From assembly GCA_046546235.1 (NCBI GenBank), contig JBKGYG010000014.1:1-30433 (forward strand): a stretch of DNA of 30,433 bases. The letters are read 5' to 3'. Shown in pieces: positions 5,968-13,890 of this stretch; within the stretch, counting starts at the first letter, position 1, and each line of letters opens with the position of its first letter. Under the pieces are notes generated by a model. The model saw only the letters and a list, made by a program, of their open reading frames with translations, was not told the origin of the DNA and ran no database searches. A program made the translations under genes and the position numbers. The DNA comes from JBKGYG01 sp046546235. Its GTDB lineage: Bacteria > Bacillota > Clostridia > Lachnospirales > DSM-24629.

Positions 5968-6957
5968 ATGAATAGATTTGAAAAAATTATTGGGCATAAT
6001 AATATAAAAGAGCATTTTAAAAGTTCTATAAAACTTGGGAAAATATCACATGCTTATATTATAAATGGTGAGCAAGGAATGGGTAAAAAATTATTAGCTA
6101 ATACTTTTGCAAAAACTCTTCAGTGTTTAGAAAAAAAGGACGAACCCTGTGGCAAATGCACTTCATGTCAGTTATTTAATACTTCTAATCATCCAGATAT
6201 AAAATATGTTGAGTCTTCAAAAGTTAAAAGCATAGGTGTAGATGATATTAGGAAGCAACTCAATCAAGACATATATATAAAACCTTATAGATTTTCTTAT
6301 AAAATCTATATAATTGATGAGGCTGAAAAATTAACTGAACAAGCTCAAAATGCTATGTTAAAAACAATAGAAGAACCTCCAAAGTATGCTATAATTATTT
6401 TGTTGACAAATAATAGTAATAAATTGCTTTCAACGATAATTTCAAGATGTGTGATATTAAACTTAAAACCATTAGCACATAATCTAGTCAAAGAATACTT
6501 ATTAACCCATATGGGAATTAGTAAAGAGAAAGTTGGTTTATATGTTGCATTTTCTCAAGGTTCCATAGGTCGAGCTATAAATATTATCGAATCTACTGAA
6601 TTTGTAGATATGATGAGCACTTGTATAAGTTTACTAAAAGAAATACCTAGTTTACAGGACATTGATTTGCTAAACAGAGTTAGCCAGTTAGAGGTTTATA
6701 AAGATACAATACAAGAGGTACTTGAATTAATGGTTATATGGTATCGGGATATGCTAATCGTTAAAAGTACACATAGTGATAAAGGGATAATATTAAAAAA
6801 TGAATTTGATTCTTTATTGGAAAATTCCCATAAAATGTCTTATAATAAAATAGGTAAAAATATTAATTATATAGAAAAAACAAAACAGCAGATATCTTAT
6901 AATGTGAATTTCCAATTGAGTTTAGAAACACTGTTGTTAAAGATAAAGGAGAGTTAA
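5968..6957 (+). CDS. holB: DNA polymerase III delta' subunit
   Basis: A 329-residue clamp-loader subunit that helps place the sliding clamp on primed DNA. Residues 1-200 form the AAA+ core: the P-loop region is GEQGMGKK (34-41), where the usual Ser/Thr after the Lys is Lys41, suggesting weak or absent ATP binding as in other delta' proteins. A zinc module follows with C53, C61, C64 and C67; then YIIDEAEK and the ISRC motif. I place the start at ATG 5968 after an AAGGA site. An upstream in-frame extension would run through the preceding terminator and lacks family similarity. ricT begins 1 base after the stop, so the two are co-translated. Confidence 0.94.
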   Translation: MNRFEKIIGHNNIKEHFKSSIKLGKISHAYIINGEQGMGKKLLANTFAKTLQCLEKKDEPCGKCTSCQLFNTSNHPDIKYVESSKVKSIGVDDIRKQLNQDIYIKPYRFSYKIYIIDEAEKLTEQAQNAMLKTIEEPPKYAIIILLTNNSNKLLSTIISRCVILNLKPLAHNLVKEYLLTHMGISKEKVGLYVAFSQGSIGRAINIIESTEFVDMMSTCISLLKEIPSLQDIDLLNRVSQLEVYKDTIQEVLELMVIWYRDMLIVKSTHSDKGIILKNEFDSLLENSHKMSYNKIGKNINYIEKTKQQISYNVNFQLSLETLLLKIKES

Positions 6958-6958
6958 T

Positions 6959-7840
6959 ATGATAACTGTAATAGGAGTTAGATTTAGAAAGGCAGGAAAA
7001 GTATATTATTTTGATCCTGATGAAATAACAATAAATGAAGGAGATAAAGTAATTGTTGAGACGGCAAGAGGAGTTGAATTTGGAAATGTTGTAATTGGAC
7101 CAAAAGAAGTAAAAGAAGAAGAAGTTGTTCAGCCGTTAAAACAGGTAATAAGAATAGCAACTGAAGAAGATATAAAAAGAGAGGAAATAAATAAAGAAAA
7201 AGAAAAGGAAGCATTTAATATATGTCTTGAAAAAATAAATAAACATGGTTTAGAGATGAAACTTATTGATTCGGAATACACATTTGATAATAATAAAGTA
7301 TTGTTTTACTTTACTGCAGATGGAAGAATAGATTTTAGAGAGTTAGTTAAAGATTTAGCTGCAGTATTTAAGACAAGAATAGAACTTAGACAGATTGGTG
7401 TTAGAGATGAGACTAAAATGATTAATAGTATAGGCATATGTGGAAGACCCTTATGTTGTAGTACACATTTATGTGAGTTTCACCCAGTGTCTATAAAAAT
7501 GGCTAAAGAACAAAATCTTTCTTTAAATCCATCTAAGATATCTGGCGTATGTGGAAGATTAATGTGTTGTTTAAAATATGAAGAAGAGACTTATGAAGAA
7601 ATTAATAGATTATTACCTGTAGTTGGTGAGATTGTAGAAACAGTAGATGGTTTAAAAGGAGAAGTATTAAGCATTAACGTTATTAGGCAATTAGTAAGAG
7701 TTCTTATAAGAAAAGAAGATGGGGACATAGAGATTATAGAATATAAATCTAAAGATTTAAAGTTTGATACAAAAAACAGAAAGAAGAATACAGATGTATC
7801 AGAAGAAGAAATGAAGGAATTAAAAGAAATAGAAGAATAA
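6959..7840 (+). CDS. ricT: RicT (YaaT), PSP1-domain regulatory iron-sulfur protein
   Basis: A 293-residue PSP1-domain protein. In B. subtilis RicT joins RicA and RicF in an iron-sulfur-binding complex that affects mRNA processing by RNase Y, sporulation and competence. Seven cysteines are visible in two clusters: C161, C166, C167, C172 and C198, C203, C204. They lie in the paired motifs GICGRPLCC and GVCGRLMCC. The N-terminal part (1-60) resembles a small beta domain, and the acidic C-terminus is variable. It directly follows holB as in Bacillus. yabA, which follows in Bacillus, is missing. Confidence 0.93.
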   Translation: MITVIGVRFRKAGKVYYFDPDEITINEGDKVIVETARGVEFGNVVIGPKEVKEEEVVQPLKQVIRIATEEDIKREEINKEKEKEAFNICLEKINKHGLEMKLIDSEYTFDNNKVLFYFTADGRIDFRELVKDLAAVFKTRIELRQIGVRDETKMINSIGICGRPLCCSTHLCEFHPVSIKMAKEQNLSLNPSKISGVCGRLMCCLKYEEETYEEINRLLPVVGEIVETVDGLKGEVLSINVIRQLVRVLIRKEDGDIEIIEYKSKDLKFDTKNRKKNTDVSEEEMKELKEIEE

Positions 7841-7866
7841 GTGAGAGGTAGGAATAAAAACATAAT

Positions 7867-8619
7867 ATGATTAATACAAAAGATGAAAGAGTTGATGAAC
7901 TTCATCGAAAAAATTATAAAATAATTCAAAACAAAGGAGGTTTTTGCTTTGGGATGGATGCTATATTGTTGACTGGATTTGTAAAAACAAATGTAAAAGG
8001 TAAAGCATTAGATTTAGGAACTGGTACTGGAATAATTCCTATTTTACTAGAGGCAAAAACTGATATATCTCATCACACAGGACTTGAAATACAAGAATAT
8101 TTTGTGGATATGGCATTAAGAAGTGTTGAATTAAACAGTTTAGAATCAAAGATAAATATTATTAAAGGTGATATAAAAGAAGCTGATAGTATTTTTCCTC
8201 TTTCCTCATTTGATATAATAACATCTAATCCTCCATATATGGTAAATAATAAGGGGTTGAAAAACTCTAATATGCCAAAAACAATTGCAAGGCATGAAGT
8301 GCTCTGCACATTAGAAGATATTATTAAGGCAGCGTCTAGGTTAGTAAAAGTAGGGGCAAGCTTTTATATGATTCACAGGCCAAATAGATTTGTAGAAATA
8401 ATATCTAAGTTAAAACAGTATCGGTTAGAACCAAAAAGAATTCGTTTTGTGCATCCATACCTACATAAACCACCTAATATGGTTTTGATAGAATCTGTTA
8501 GACAAGGTAAACCTATGTTAAATGTTGAAGCACCATTGATAGTGTATAAAGAAGCAGGACAGTATACTGATGAAATATACGATATATATGGAATAGAAAA
8601 AAATAAGGAGAAGATATGA
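7867..8619 (+). CDS. tRNA1(Val) adenine-N6 methyltransferase-like protein (YabB/TrmN6 family)
   Basis: A 250-residue class I SAM-dependent methyltransferase. The cofactor loop LDLGTGTGIIPILL (about 41-54) and the catalytic N121-P-P-Y124 motif for N6-adenine methylation are visible. Family members modify A37 of tRNA-Val in E. coli; the substrate in Firmicutes is inferred. It corresponds to yabB in the Bacillus order and overlaps rsmI by 4 bases, which points to translational coupling. The GIY-YIG gene yazA that separates yabB and rsmI in Bacillus is absent. Confidence 0.88.
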   Translation: MINTKDERVDELHRKNYKIIQNKGGFCFGMDAILLTGFVKTNVKGKALDLGTGTGIIPILLEAKTDISHHTGLEIQEYFVDMALRSVELNSLESKINIIKGDIKEADSIFPLSSFDIITSNPPYMVNNKGLKNSNMPKTIARHEVLCTLEDIIKAASRLVKVGASFYMIHRPNRFVEIISKLKQYRLEPKRIRFVHPYLHKPPNMVLIESVRQGKPMLNVEAPLIVYKEAGQYTDEIYDIYGIEKNKEKI

Positions 8620-9458
8620 GAGGAAAATTAATTTTATGTGCAACACCCATAGGTAATTTAGAAGATATAACATTTAGGGCAGTAAAAACATTAAAGCAAG
8701 TAGATTATATAGCTGCAGAAGATACTAGACATACAAAAAAATTACTTAAAACATATGACATTAATACTCCATTAACAAGTTACCATGAACATAACAAATA
8801 CGATAAAGGAAAAGAATTAATTGAGTTTATGATAAAAGGTAAAACAATAGCATTAGTAAGTGATGCAGGAACACCTGGTATTTCTGACCCTGGAGAAGAA
8901 CTTGTTAGGATGTGTCAAGAAGAAGAAATAGAAGTGACTGCATTACCAGGCGCAGTGGCAGGAATACTTGCGTTAATAATATCAGGGATATCTACTAGAA
9001 GGTTTTGTTTTGAAGGTTTTCTACCATCAAATAATAAACAAAGACAAATAATAATAGAACAATTAAAAAATGAAAGCAGGACAATAATTATATATGAAGC
9101 ACCACATAGACTAAAAAAAACACTAAATTACTTATCAAAAGAATTGGGAAATAGAAATATAAGTATATGCAAAGAACTAACTAAAAAATTTGAAAAAGTA
9201 ATAAAAACTACTTTTAAAAATGCAATCGACATTTATGAAGATAATAATCCAAGAGGAGAATATGTATTAATTATTGAAGGAAAATCGTTAAAAGAAATAA
9301 TGGCAGAAGAACATAAAGAATGGAATAATATTACCATTGAAGAACATATGTCTTATTATAAACAATTAGGTAAGGACAAAAAAGAAGCTATGAAATGTGT
9401 TGCAAAAGACAGAGGGATTACTAAAAGAGAAGTTTATAAATCACTACTAAACAAATAA
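8616..9458 (+). CDS. rsmI: 16S rRNA (cytidine-1402 2'-O) methyltransferase RsmI
   Basis: A 280-residue tetrapyrrole-methylase-fold enzyme that methylates the ribose of C1402 in the 30S decoding centre. Diagnostic motifs are ATPIGNLEDITFRA near the N-terminus, AAEDTRHTKKLL, SDAGTPGISDPG (about 88-99), ALPGA and YEAPHRL. Length is normal. It starts within the last codons of the upstream methyltransferase gene. The final codons and the stop lie inside the 5' arm of a shared bidirectional terminator. Confidence 0.96.
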   Translation: MRGKLILCATPIGNLEDITFRAVKTLKQVDYIAAEDTRHTKKLLKTYDINTPLTSYHEHNKYDKGKELIEFMIKGKTIALVSDAGTPGISDPGEELVRMCQEEEIEVTALPGAVAGILALIISGISTRRFCFEGFLPSNNKQRQIIIEQLKNESRTIIIYEAPHRLKKTLNYLSKELGNRNISICKELTKKFEKVIKTTFKNAIDIYEDNNPRGEYVLIIEGKSLKEIMAEEHKEWNNITIEEHMSYYKQLGKDKKEAMKCVAKDRGITKREVYKSLLNK

Positions 9459-9490
9459 AAGATTGTAAAGCAATCTTTTATTTGTTTAAA
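9448..9490. terminator. bidirectional terminator shared by rsmI and abrB
   Basis: An 18-base-pair perfect stem (9448-9465 with 9471-9488) has a 5-base loop TAAAG. A-rich and T-rich arms make it usable from both sides. It overlaps the stop codons of both converging genes, so the last codons of each are part of the hairpin. Confidence 0.85.
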
Positions 9491-9741
9491 TTCACTCCAG
9501 CAATTTTTGCCATTTCGATTATTGATTTTTTAGAGATTTTTTTGCCATAATAATCTATTAGTTCATCCATCTCTCCAGTAAAAATGTCACATGGTTGGTA
9601 TTTTTTTAGTATAATTTTTTCGTCATCAACAAAGATTTCTAATGGGTCTTTTTCATTAATATGTAAATTACGTCTAAGTTCAATAGGTAATGTAATGCGG
9701 CCTAATTCGTCAAGTTTTCTAACAATTCCAGTGGATTTCAT
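9478..9741 (-). CDS. abrB: AbrB family transition-state regulator
   Basis: An 87-residue DNA-binding protein with the AbrB N-terminal swapped-hairpin domain (KSTGIVRKLDELGRITLPIE, residues 2-21) and a C-terminal oligomerisation part of the type found in AbrB and Abh. AbrB represses post-exponential and sporulation genes in B. subtilis. I use the ATG at 9741-9739 rather than the TTG just before it; a GGGGGG site lies 7 bases upstream. In Bacillus abrB is also next to rsmI and metG, which supports the identity. Its promoter is visible at 9785-9813. Confidence 0.92.
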   Translation of the reverse strand: MKSTGIVRKLDELGRITLPIELRRNLHINEKDPLEIFVDDEKIILKKYQPCDIFTGEMDELIDYYGKKISKKSIIEMAKIAGVNLNK

Positions 9742-9784
9742 CAAAAGCCCCCTTTTCTAACAAAATTTTACAATTTGCACTATA

Positions 9785-9813
9785 AGAATATCACAATAAG
9801 GAAAAAAAGTCAA
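9785..9813 (-). promoter_or_regulatory. sigma-A promoter of abrB
   Basis: On the minus strand, TTGACT (9813-9808) and TATTCT (9790-9785) are separated by 17 bases. Transcription would start about 35 bases upstream of the abrB start codon. Confidence 0.8.
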
Positions 9814-10182
9814 TGATAATTAGAAATAAAATACATAATTGGATAATTATTACAAATATAAGCTTGTAAATTAAAATATTATTTCGGATAAGTATGCCGA
9901 CTTTAATACTTCTTATTGTAAATTTGTTGTTGTTAAAAGCTAATACCATGATGATAAAGTTGTAGAGATGATTTGTTTTCAGTTATAGAATTTACATTAG
10001 TTTAAACTAGTAATATCAATCCATAAACTGGATAATAACTTTAACTTAAAGATTAATTTTTTATTTATAGTAGGTTAAACTAATATTGTTATGAAAGACG
10101 AGAATGCCTTTAATTGAAAATCGTGCAAGGGATGAAAAGTTTTGCATAGAGTAAGTTAATATAAGAAAAAGGAGGCTTTAAA
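9814..10182. other. non-coding region upstream of the spm cluster
   Basis: About 370 AT-rich bases with no open frame of note. A 12-base palindrome TAGTTTAAACTA lies near 10000. CATAGAGT at 10145-10152 fits the CATANANT pattern of sigma-E/sigma-K -10 boxes and would suit sporulation genes, but I see no clear -35 box. A strong AAGGAGG site closes the region before 10183. Confidence 0.45.
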
Positions 10183-10413
10183 TTGGGTAGAAAAGACAAT
10201 CAGCAAGAAGAAAACTTGAGGAGAGTAAAGGAATTAGAAAATCTTGTAGAAGCACATACAAGAACAGAAAGACATTTGGAGCAATATTCAAGCATTGCAA
10301 AAGAGGAACAAATAAGTAATACGCAAAGATTACAAGAAAAAAGACAAGAAGAAATAGAGAATATAGAAAATATCCTTGTAACAGGACAACATAACAATGA
10401 ATATGATGAATAG
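10183..10413 (+). CDS. small coiled-coil protein of unknown function next to spmAB
   Basis: A 76-residue protein starting at TTG 10183, chosen because AAGGAGG (10171-10177) lies 5 bases upstream. It is very rich in Glu, Gln, Arg and Lys and has heptad-like spacing from about residue 10 to 65, with no membrane segment, signal or cysteine. The arrangement EENLRRVKELENLVEAHTRTERHLEQYS suggests two short amphipathic helices. No family is recognised with confidence. It is 46 bases before spmA and in the same direction, so a role in sporulation is a guess from context. Alternatively it is a general small structural protein. Confidence 0.65.
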   Translation: MGRKDNQQEENLRRVKELENLVEAHTRTERHLEQYSSIAKEEQISNTQRLQEKRQEEIENIENILVTGQHNNEYDE

Positions 10414-10459
10414 TTATAATGAGAGTATCTGTATCATATAAATAATTAATACTTATTTT

Positions 10460-11047
10460 ATGGTGATTTCTTTGCTAAATTATTTATGGGCATTTATGAT
10501 TATAATAGGAGTTGTTGTAGGGGCTTTTAATGGTCGCATGGCAGAAGTTACAGCAGCAGCAATAGACTCGTCAAAAGATGCAATACAGTTAGGAATAACT
10601 TTAGTTGGAGTTATTGCAATGTGGACTGGGTTAATGAAAATCGCAGAGGAATCAGGACTTATTAAAATGTTGACAAATAAAATGAAACCGATATTAAGGT
10701 TTTTGTTTCCTAAAGTTCCTGAGAATCATCCTGCGAAAAAATATATAGCTACTAATATGATTGCAAATATGCTTGGATTAGGTTGGGCTGCAACACCACC
10801 TGGATTAAAAGCAATGAAAGAATTACAAAAACTAAATCGTAATAAAGATATTGCAAGTGACGCTATGTGTACTTTTTTAATTATTAATATATCATCTGTA
10901 CAGTTATTACCTGTAAATATTATAGCTTATCGTTCTCAGTATGGTTCAGCTAATCCAGCTGAAATAATAGGTCCAGCATTATTAGCAACTTTCGTATCCA
11001 CATTTGTTGGAGTAATATTTGCTAAAATGATGATAAAGGGGAATTGA
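10460..11047 (+). CDS. spmA: spore maturation protein A
   Basis: A 195-residue membrane protein of the nucleoside-recognition (Gate) family; with SpmB it is needed for spore core dehydration and heat resistance. About four to five hydrophobic segments are visible, with the family stretch ATKKYIATNMIANMLGLGWAATPPG-like region (about 93-117) and LPVNIIAYRS near the C-terminus. The start is uncertain: ATG 10460 and GTG 10463 are adjacent, and neither has a clear ribosome site. spmB follows immediately. Expression is expected late in sporulation in the mother cell, as in B. subtilis. Confidence 0.93.
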   Translation: MVISLLNYLWAFMIIIGVVVGAFNGRMAEVTAAAIDSSKDAIQLGITLVGVIAMWTGLMKIAEESGLIKMLTNKMKPILRFLFPKVPENHPAKKYIATNMIANMLGLGWAATPPGLKAMKELQKLNRNKDIASDAMCTFLIINISSVQLLPVNIIAYRSQYGSANPAEIIGPALLATFVSTFVGVIFAKMMIKGN

Positions 11048-11049
11048 GT

Positions 11050-11580
11050 ATGAAATTTATATTGGTAATTTCTGATTTTATGATTCCCCTTGTTTTTGTA
11101 TATATAATTGGTTATGCTTTATTATCTAGAGTAAATGTATACGATCAATTTATAAAAGGTGCTAAAGATGGATTTAAAATAGTTATAGAAATAATGCCAA
11201 CATTAATTGGATTAATGGTAGCTGTTGGAGTACTAAGAGCCTCAGGAGCATTAGATGGAATAACATCCTTAATAACACCAATAACAAATTTATTTAATAT
11301 ACCTTCTCCAATGGTACCTATAGCGCTTATGAGAACTGTAAGCTCATCAGCTACTACAGGATTAGTTTTAGATTTATTTAAAACGTATGGACCAGATTCA
11401 TTAATAGGACGAATGACATCAATTACTATGGGATGTACGGAAACAATTTTCTACACAATGTCTATTTATTTTTTATCAATAAACATAAAAAAAACAAGAC
11501 ACACGTTATCAGGAGCAGTATTAGCAAATATAGCAGGGTTAATATTTAGTGTTTACATAGCATATGTATTATTTGGCTAA
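11050..11580 (+). CDS. spmB: spore maturation protein B
   Basis: A 176-residue membrane protein, the partner of SpmA, also of the Gate family. It has about five hydrophobic segments and the conserved MPTLIGLMVAVGVLRASGALD and GCTETIFYTMSIYF stretches, the latter characteristic of SpmB. I start at ATG 11050, which lies 7 bases after an AAAGGGG site; an in-frame TTG at 11044 overlaps the spmA stop. The gap to spmA is 2 bases, so the genes are co-translated. Confidence 0.94.
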   Translation: MKFILVISDFMIPLVFVYIIGYALLSRVNVYDQFIKGAKDGFKIVIEIMPTLIGLMVAVGVLRASGALDGITSLITPITNLFNIPSPMVPIALMRTVSSSATTGLVLDLFKTYGPDSLIGRMTSITMGCTETIFYTMSIYFLSINIKKTRHTLSGAVLANIAGLIFSVYIAYVLFG

Positions 11581-11610
11581 CAATAAAAGCATATGTAATT
11601 GAGAAAAACA

Positions 11611-11640
11611 TTGTTTCTAATTCTATATTTAGTGTATAAT
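11611..11640 (+). promoter_or_regulatory. sigma-A promoter of the FabT-like regulator gene
   Basis: TTGTTT (11611-11616) and a perfect TATAAT (11635-11640) are 18 bases apart. The start codon of the regulator is 37 bases downstream. Confidence 0.7.
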
Positions 11641-11676
11641 AAAAATAGGATAGCTATTTGAGAGTGGTGAGATGAA

Positions 11677-12123
11677 TTGGAAGCATACTATAAAACTCTA
11701 AATGAACTTTTAGTTAAATTATTTAATGAAATATTAAATATTGAAGAGAAAGCTTTGCTAACAGATGAATTTAAAGATATATCTATAACAGATATGCATA
11801 TAATTGAAGCAATAAGTGCTAATAAGCGACAAAACATGTCGACTACAGCAAAAAAACTACAAATAACAGTAGGAACATTAACAATTGCAATTAATAATTT
11901 AGTTAAAAAAGGGTATGTTTCTAGAACTAGAAGTGAAGAAGATCGAAGAGTTGTTCTTATAGCTTTAACAAATAAAGGGAAACGAGCTTTTGTTCATCAT
12001 GCTAAATTTCATAAACAAATGATTGATGAAACTATTAAAAATCTATCAGATGAAGAAATAAAAGTTTTTGTTAAGGGATTAGGGAATATTAAAAAATATT
12101 TTGAGAATAAATATATGATATAA
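11677..12123 (+). CDS. MarR family regulator resembling FabT
   Basis: A 148-residue winged-helix dimer of the MarR family. The recognition-helix and wing region (STTAKKLQITVGTLTIAINNLVKKGYVSRTRSEEDRRVVLIALT, about 55-100) closely follows FabT, the repressor of fatty acid synthesis genes, as do the preceding ISITDMHIIEAI and the following FHKQM. The start is TTG 11677 after a GTGGTGAG site. FabT normally leads a fab operon; here the gene stands alone, with its own promoter and a terminator, next to spmB and converging on a lipoprotein gene. The target genes are therefore inferred. Its stop codon lies inside the coding end of the opposite gene. Confidence 0.85.
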   Translation: MEAYYKTLNELLVKLFNEILNIEEKALLTDEFKDISITDMHIIEAISANKRQNMSTTAKKLQITVGTLTIAINNLVKKGYVSRTRSEEDRRVVLIALTNKGKRAFVHHAKFHKQMIDETIKNLSDEEIKVFVKGLGNIKKYFENKYMI

Positions 12124-13867
12124 CATAAAAAAAGAAACTGCCTTCTTTAGCAGTTTCTTTTTTATTTAACCAATTGTTTAGTTCTTTTTCAATTATGTCA
12201 AATGGTGCAGGACCTATCTTTAGAAAGAAATCATGAAAATCTTTAAGATTTAAGTTCGGGTTTATATCTAAGGCTTTATTTTTTAGATTTAATACTTCTA
12301 GATAACCAATAGTATACTTTAGTATGACTCCTGGATCTTCAATAGTAGCTTCGTAAATAGGTCTAGCTTCAATACCAGGAAATATTTTAGACAAATAATC
12401 TTTAGTATACTCAAGGTCCCATCCTTCATAATTAACCCCTATATCAATTCTAGCTTGAACAAGTAAACCAAGTTCTCTATCAATATTTATACATTTTTTT
12501 ACATCCTCTTGAAAGTTAGTAAAATCTGTAGCTACTAATTCAGAATATATAGCCCAACCTTCTGAATAACCACCATAATTCATTAAATGACGTATCATAG
12601 GAACATCTTGTTGCCTAAAATAAATGTTTTGATAAAGATGCCCAGGATATCCTTCATGAGCTAATGTAGAATATAATTGAGTATCTAAATTATATTTTGG
12701 GTTTTTATTAATATATATTATTTCTTTTTTTTGTTCGTCTATTGGTGGTATTAAATAAAAAGCAGGACTTAAAAATTCTTCCAGTGATGAATGCACATAT
12801 TTTATATCTAAAGACTGTTCTTCTATAGCCGAGTATAAATCGTTCATAGAATCTTCTAAGAAAATTATAGTATCTTCTGGAGAATCAAAATCATAACTAA
12901 GATTAAAATAAGTTTCAATAACCGAGTCATTTGAATATAAAGGAAGAGCTTCAAGCAAAGTATTTTCAAGTCTATTCTCTATTATTTCAATCATTTCTTC
13001 AATATTCATAGATGACCCTGTGTAAGTAGAAATTAAGTATTCATAGTATTCAGAGCCTTTATCAAGGTAATATAAACCATTTTCATTTACTGATGACCCT
13101 TTAAGATTACTTAAAGAAATAATAAGTTTTTCATAAGCAGGAATAAGATTATTCTTTATAGCAGTCTTGTTATTTGAGATATAATTTTCAATTTCTTTTG
13201 AAGATAGCCCATCAATTTCCCTGCATTTATCTTCGAAAATTTCAATCAAAAAATTATCGTCTGTATTATTAATAAAAGAACTTGATTGCTCAATGATATT
13301 ATCAATTACAAATGTTGGCATTAATAAACCTTTTTTTGCCTTTTGTTCTTCGAAATTTATTATTTGATCAAATAACTTTGGTGTTTCTTCAATTAATTTA
13401 AGATAATCTTCAATATCTTGTTTATCATCAAATCTATATTCAGCAAATAAAATAGGAAGTTGAGCCTGTATTCCTAGTTGAGAACTTATAACATTACTAT
13501 ACAAGAAGAAATCTTCTCCTTGTATAGTTGTTTCAGAATTTGATTTAAGAATATCATAAGTTAATTTTTGATTATCCGTTAACTTATTGTAATTAAACTT
13601 ATTTAAATCTTTAAGAATCTCTTTAGAACTATTTATTTCTTTTTCGTATGCTTCTTCTGTTAAATCAAACATTGTAGGCCTGACATCTTCTAATTCAAAA
13701 TCCTCAGGATTCAATAAGGTAAAATTGATATCCATTGAATTATTTTTAAGTTCTTCTTTAAACAAATTATCAACATATTCATCGAAATTATCATTTTTAC
13801 AACCATAGGTCGATATTATAAACAAAAACAAAATTATTAGTATTGATAATACTTTTTTTAAAGGCAT
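12089..13867 (-). CDS. DUF885 family lipoprotein, putative metallopeptidase
   Basis: A 592-residue exported protein. The N-terminus has a lipoprotein signal: two lysines, a hydrophobic stretch of about 14 residues and the lipobox TYGC with Cys23 as lipidation site. The DUF885 zinc-peptidase-like core has H404-E-G-Y-P-G-H410 and E436-G-W-A-x-Y-x-E443, matching the family's metal site. Substrates are unknown. The family usually ends soon after a segment like IGPAPFDIIEKELNNWL; here an extra tail of about 24 residues is encoded by the opposing gene's terminator and end. It lies 23 bases after floT in the same direction and is probably co-transcribed with nfeD-floT. Confidence 0.85.
   Translation of the reverse strand: MPLKKVLSILIILFLFIISTYGCKNDNFDEYVDNLFKEELKNNSMDINFTLLNPEDFELEDVRPTMFDLTEEAYEKEINSSKEILKDLNKFNYNKLTDNQKLTYDILKSNSETTIQGEDFFLYSNVISSQLGIQAQLPILFAEYRFDDKQDIEDYLKLIEETPKLFDQIINFEEQKAKKGLLMPTFVIDNIIEQSSSFINNTDDNFLIEIFEDKCREIDGLSSKEIENYISNNKTAIKNNLIPAYEKLIISLSNLKGSSVNENGLYYLDKGSEYYEYLISTYTGSSMNIEEMIEIIENRLENTLLEALPLYSNDSVIETYFNLSYDFDSPEDTIIFLEDSMNDLYSAIEEQSLDIKYVHSSLEEFLSPAFYLIPPIDEQKKEIIYINKNPKYNLDTQLYSTLAHEGYPGHLYQNIYFRQQDVPMIRHLMNYGGYSEGWAIYSELVATDFTNFQEDVKKCINIDRELGLLVQARIDIGVNYEGWDLEYTKDYLSKIFPGIEARPIYEATIEDPGVILKYTIGYLEVLNLKNKALDINPNLNLKDFHDFFLKIGPAPFDIIEKELNNWLNKKETAKEGSFFFYVISYIYSQNIF
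12128..12172 (+). terminator. terminator of the FabT-like gene, inside the 3' end of the opposing gene
   Basis: A 14-base-pair stem (12128-12141 with 12150-12163) with an 8-base loop is bordered by A and T runs on both sides. It starts 5 bases after the regulator stop codon. Because the lipoprotein gene on the other strand runs on to 12089, the hairpin is translated as part of its last two dozen residues. Confidence 0.8.
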
Positions 13868-13890
13868 TATTTAGTATCTACCCCTCTCGA

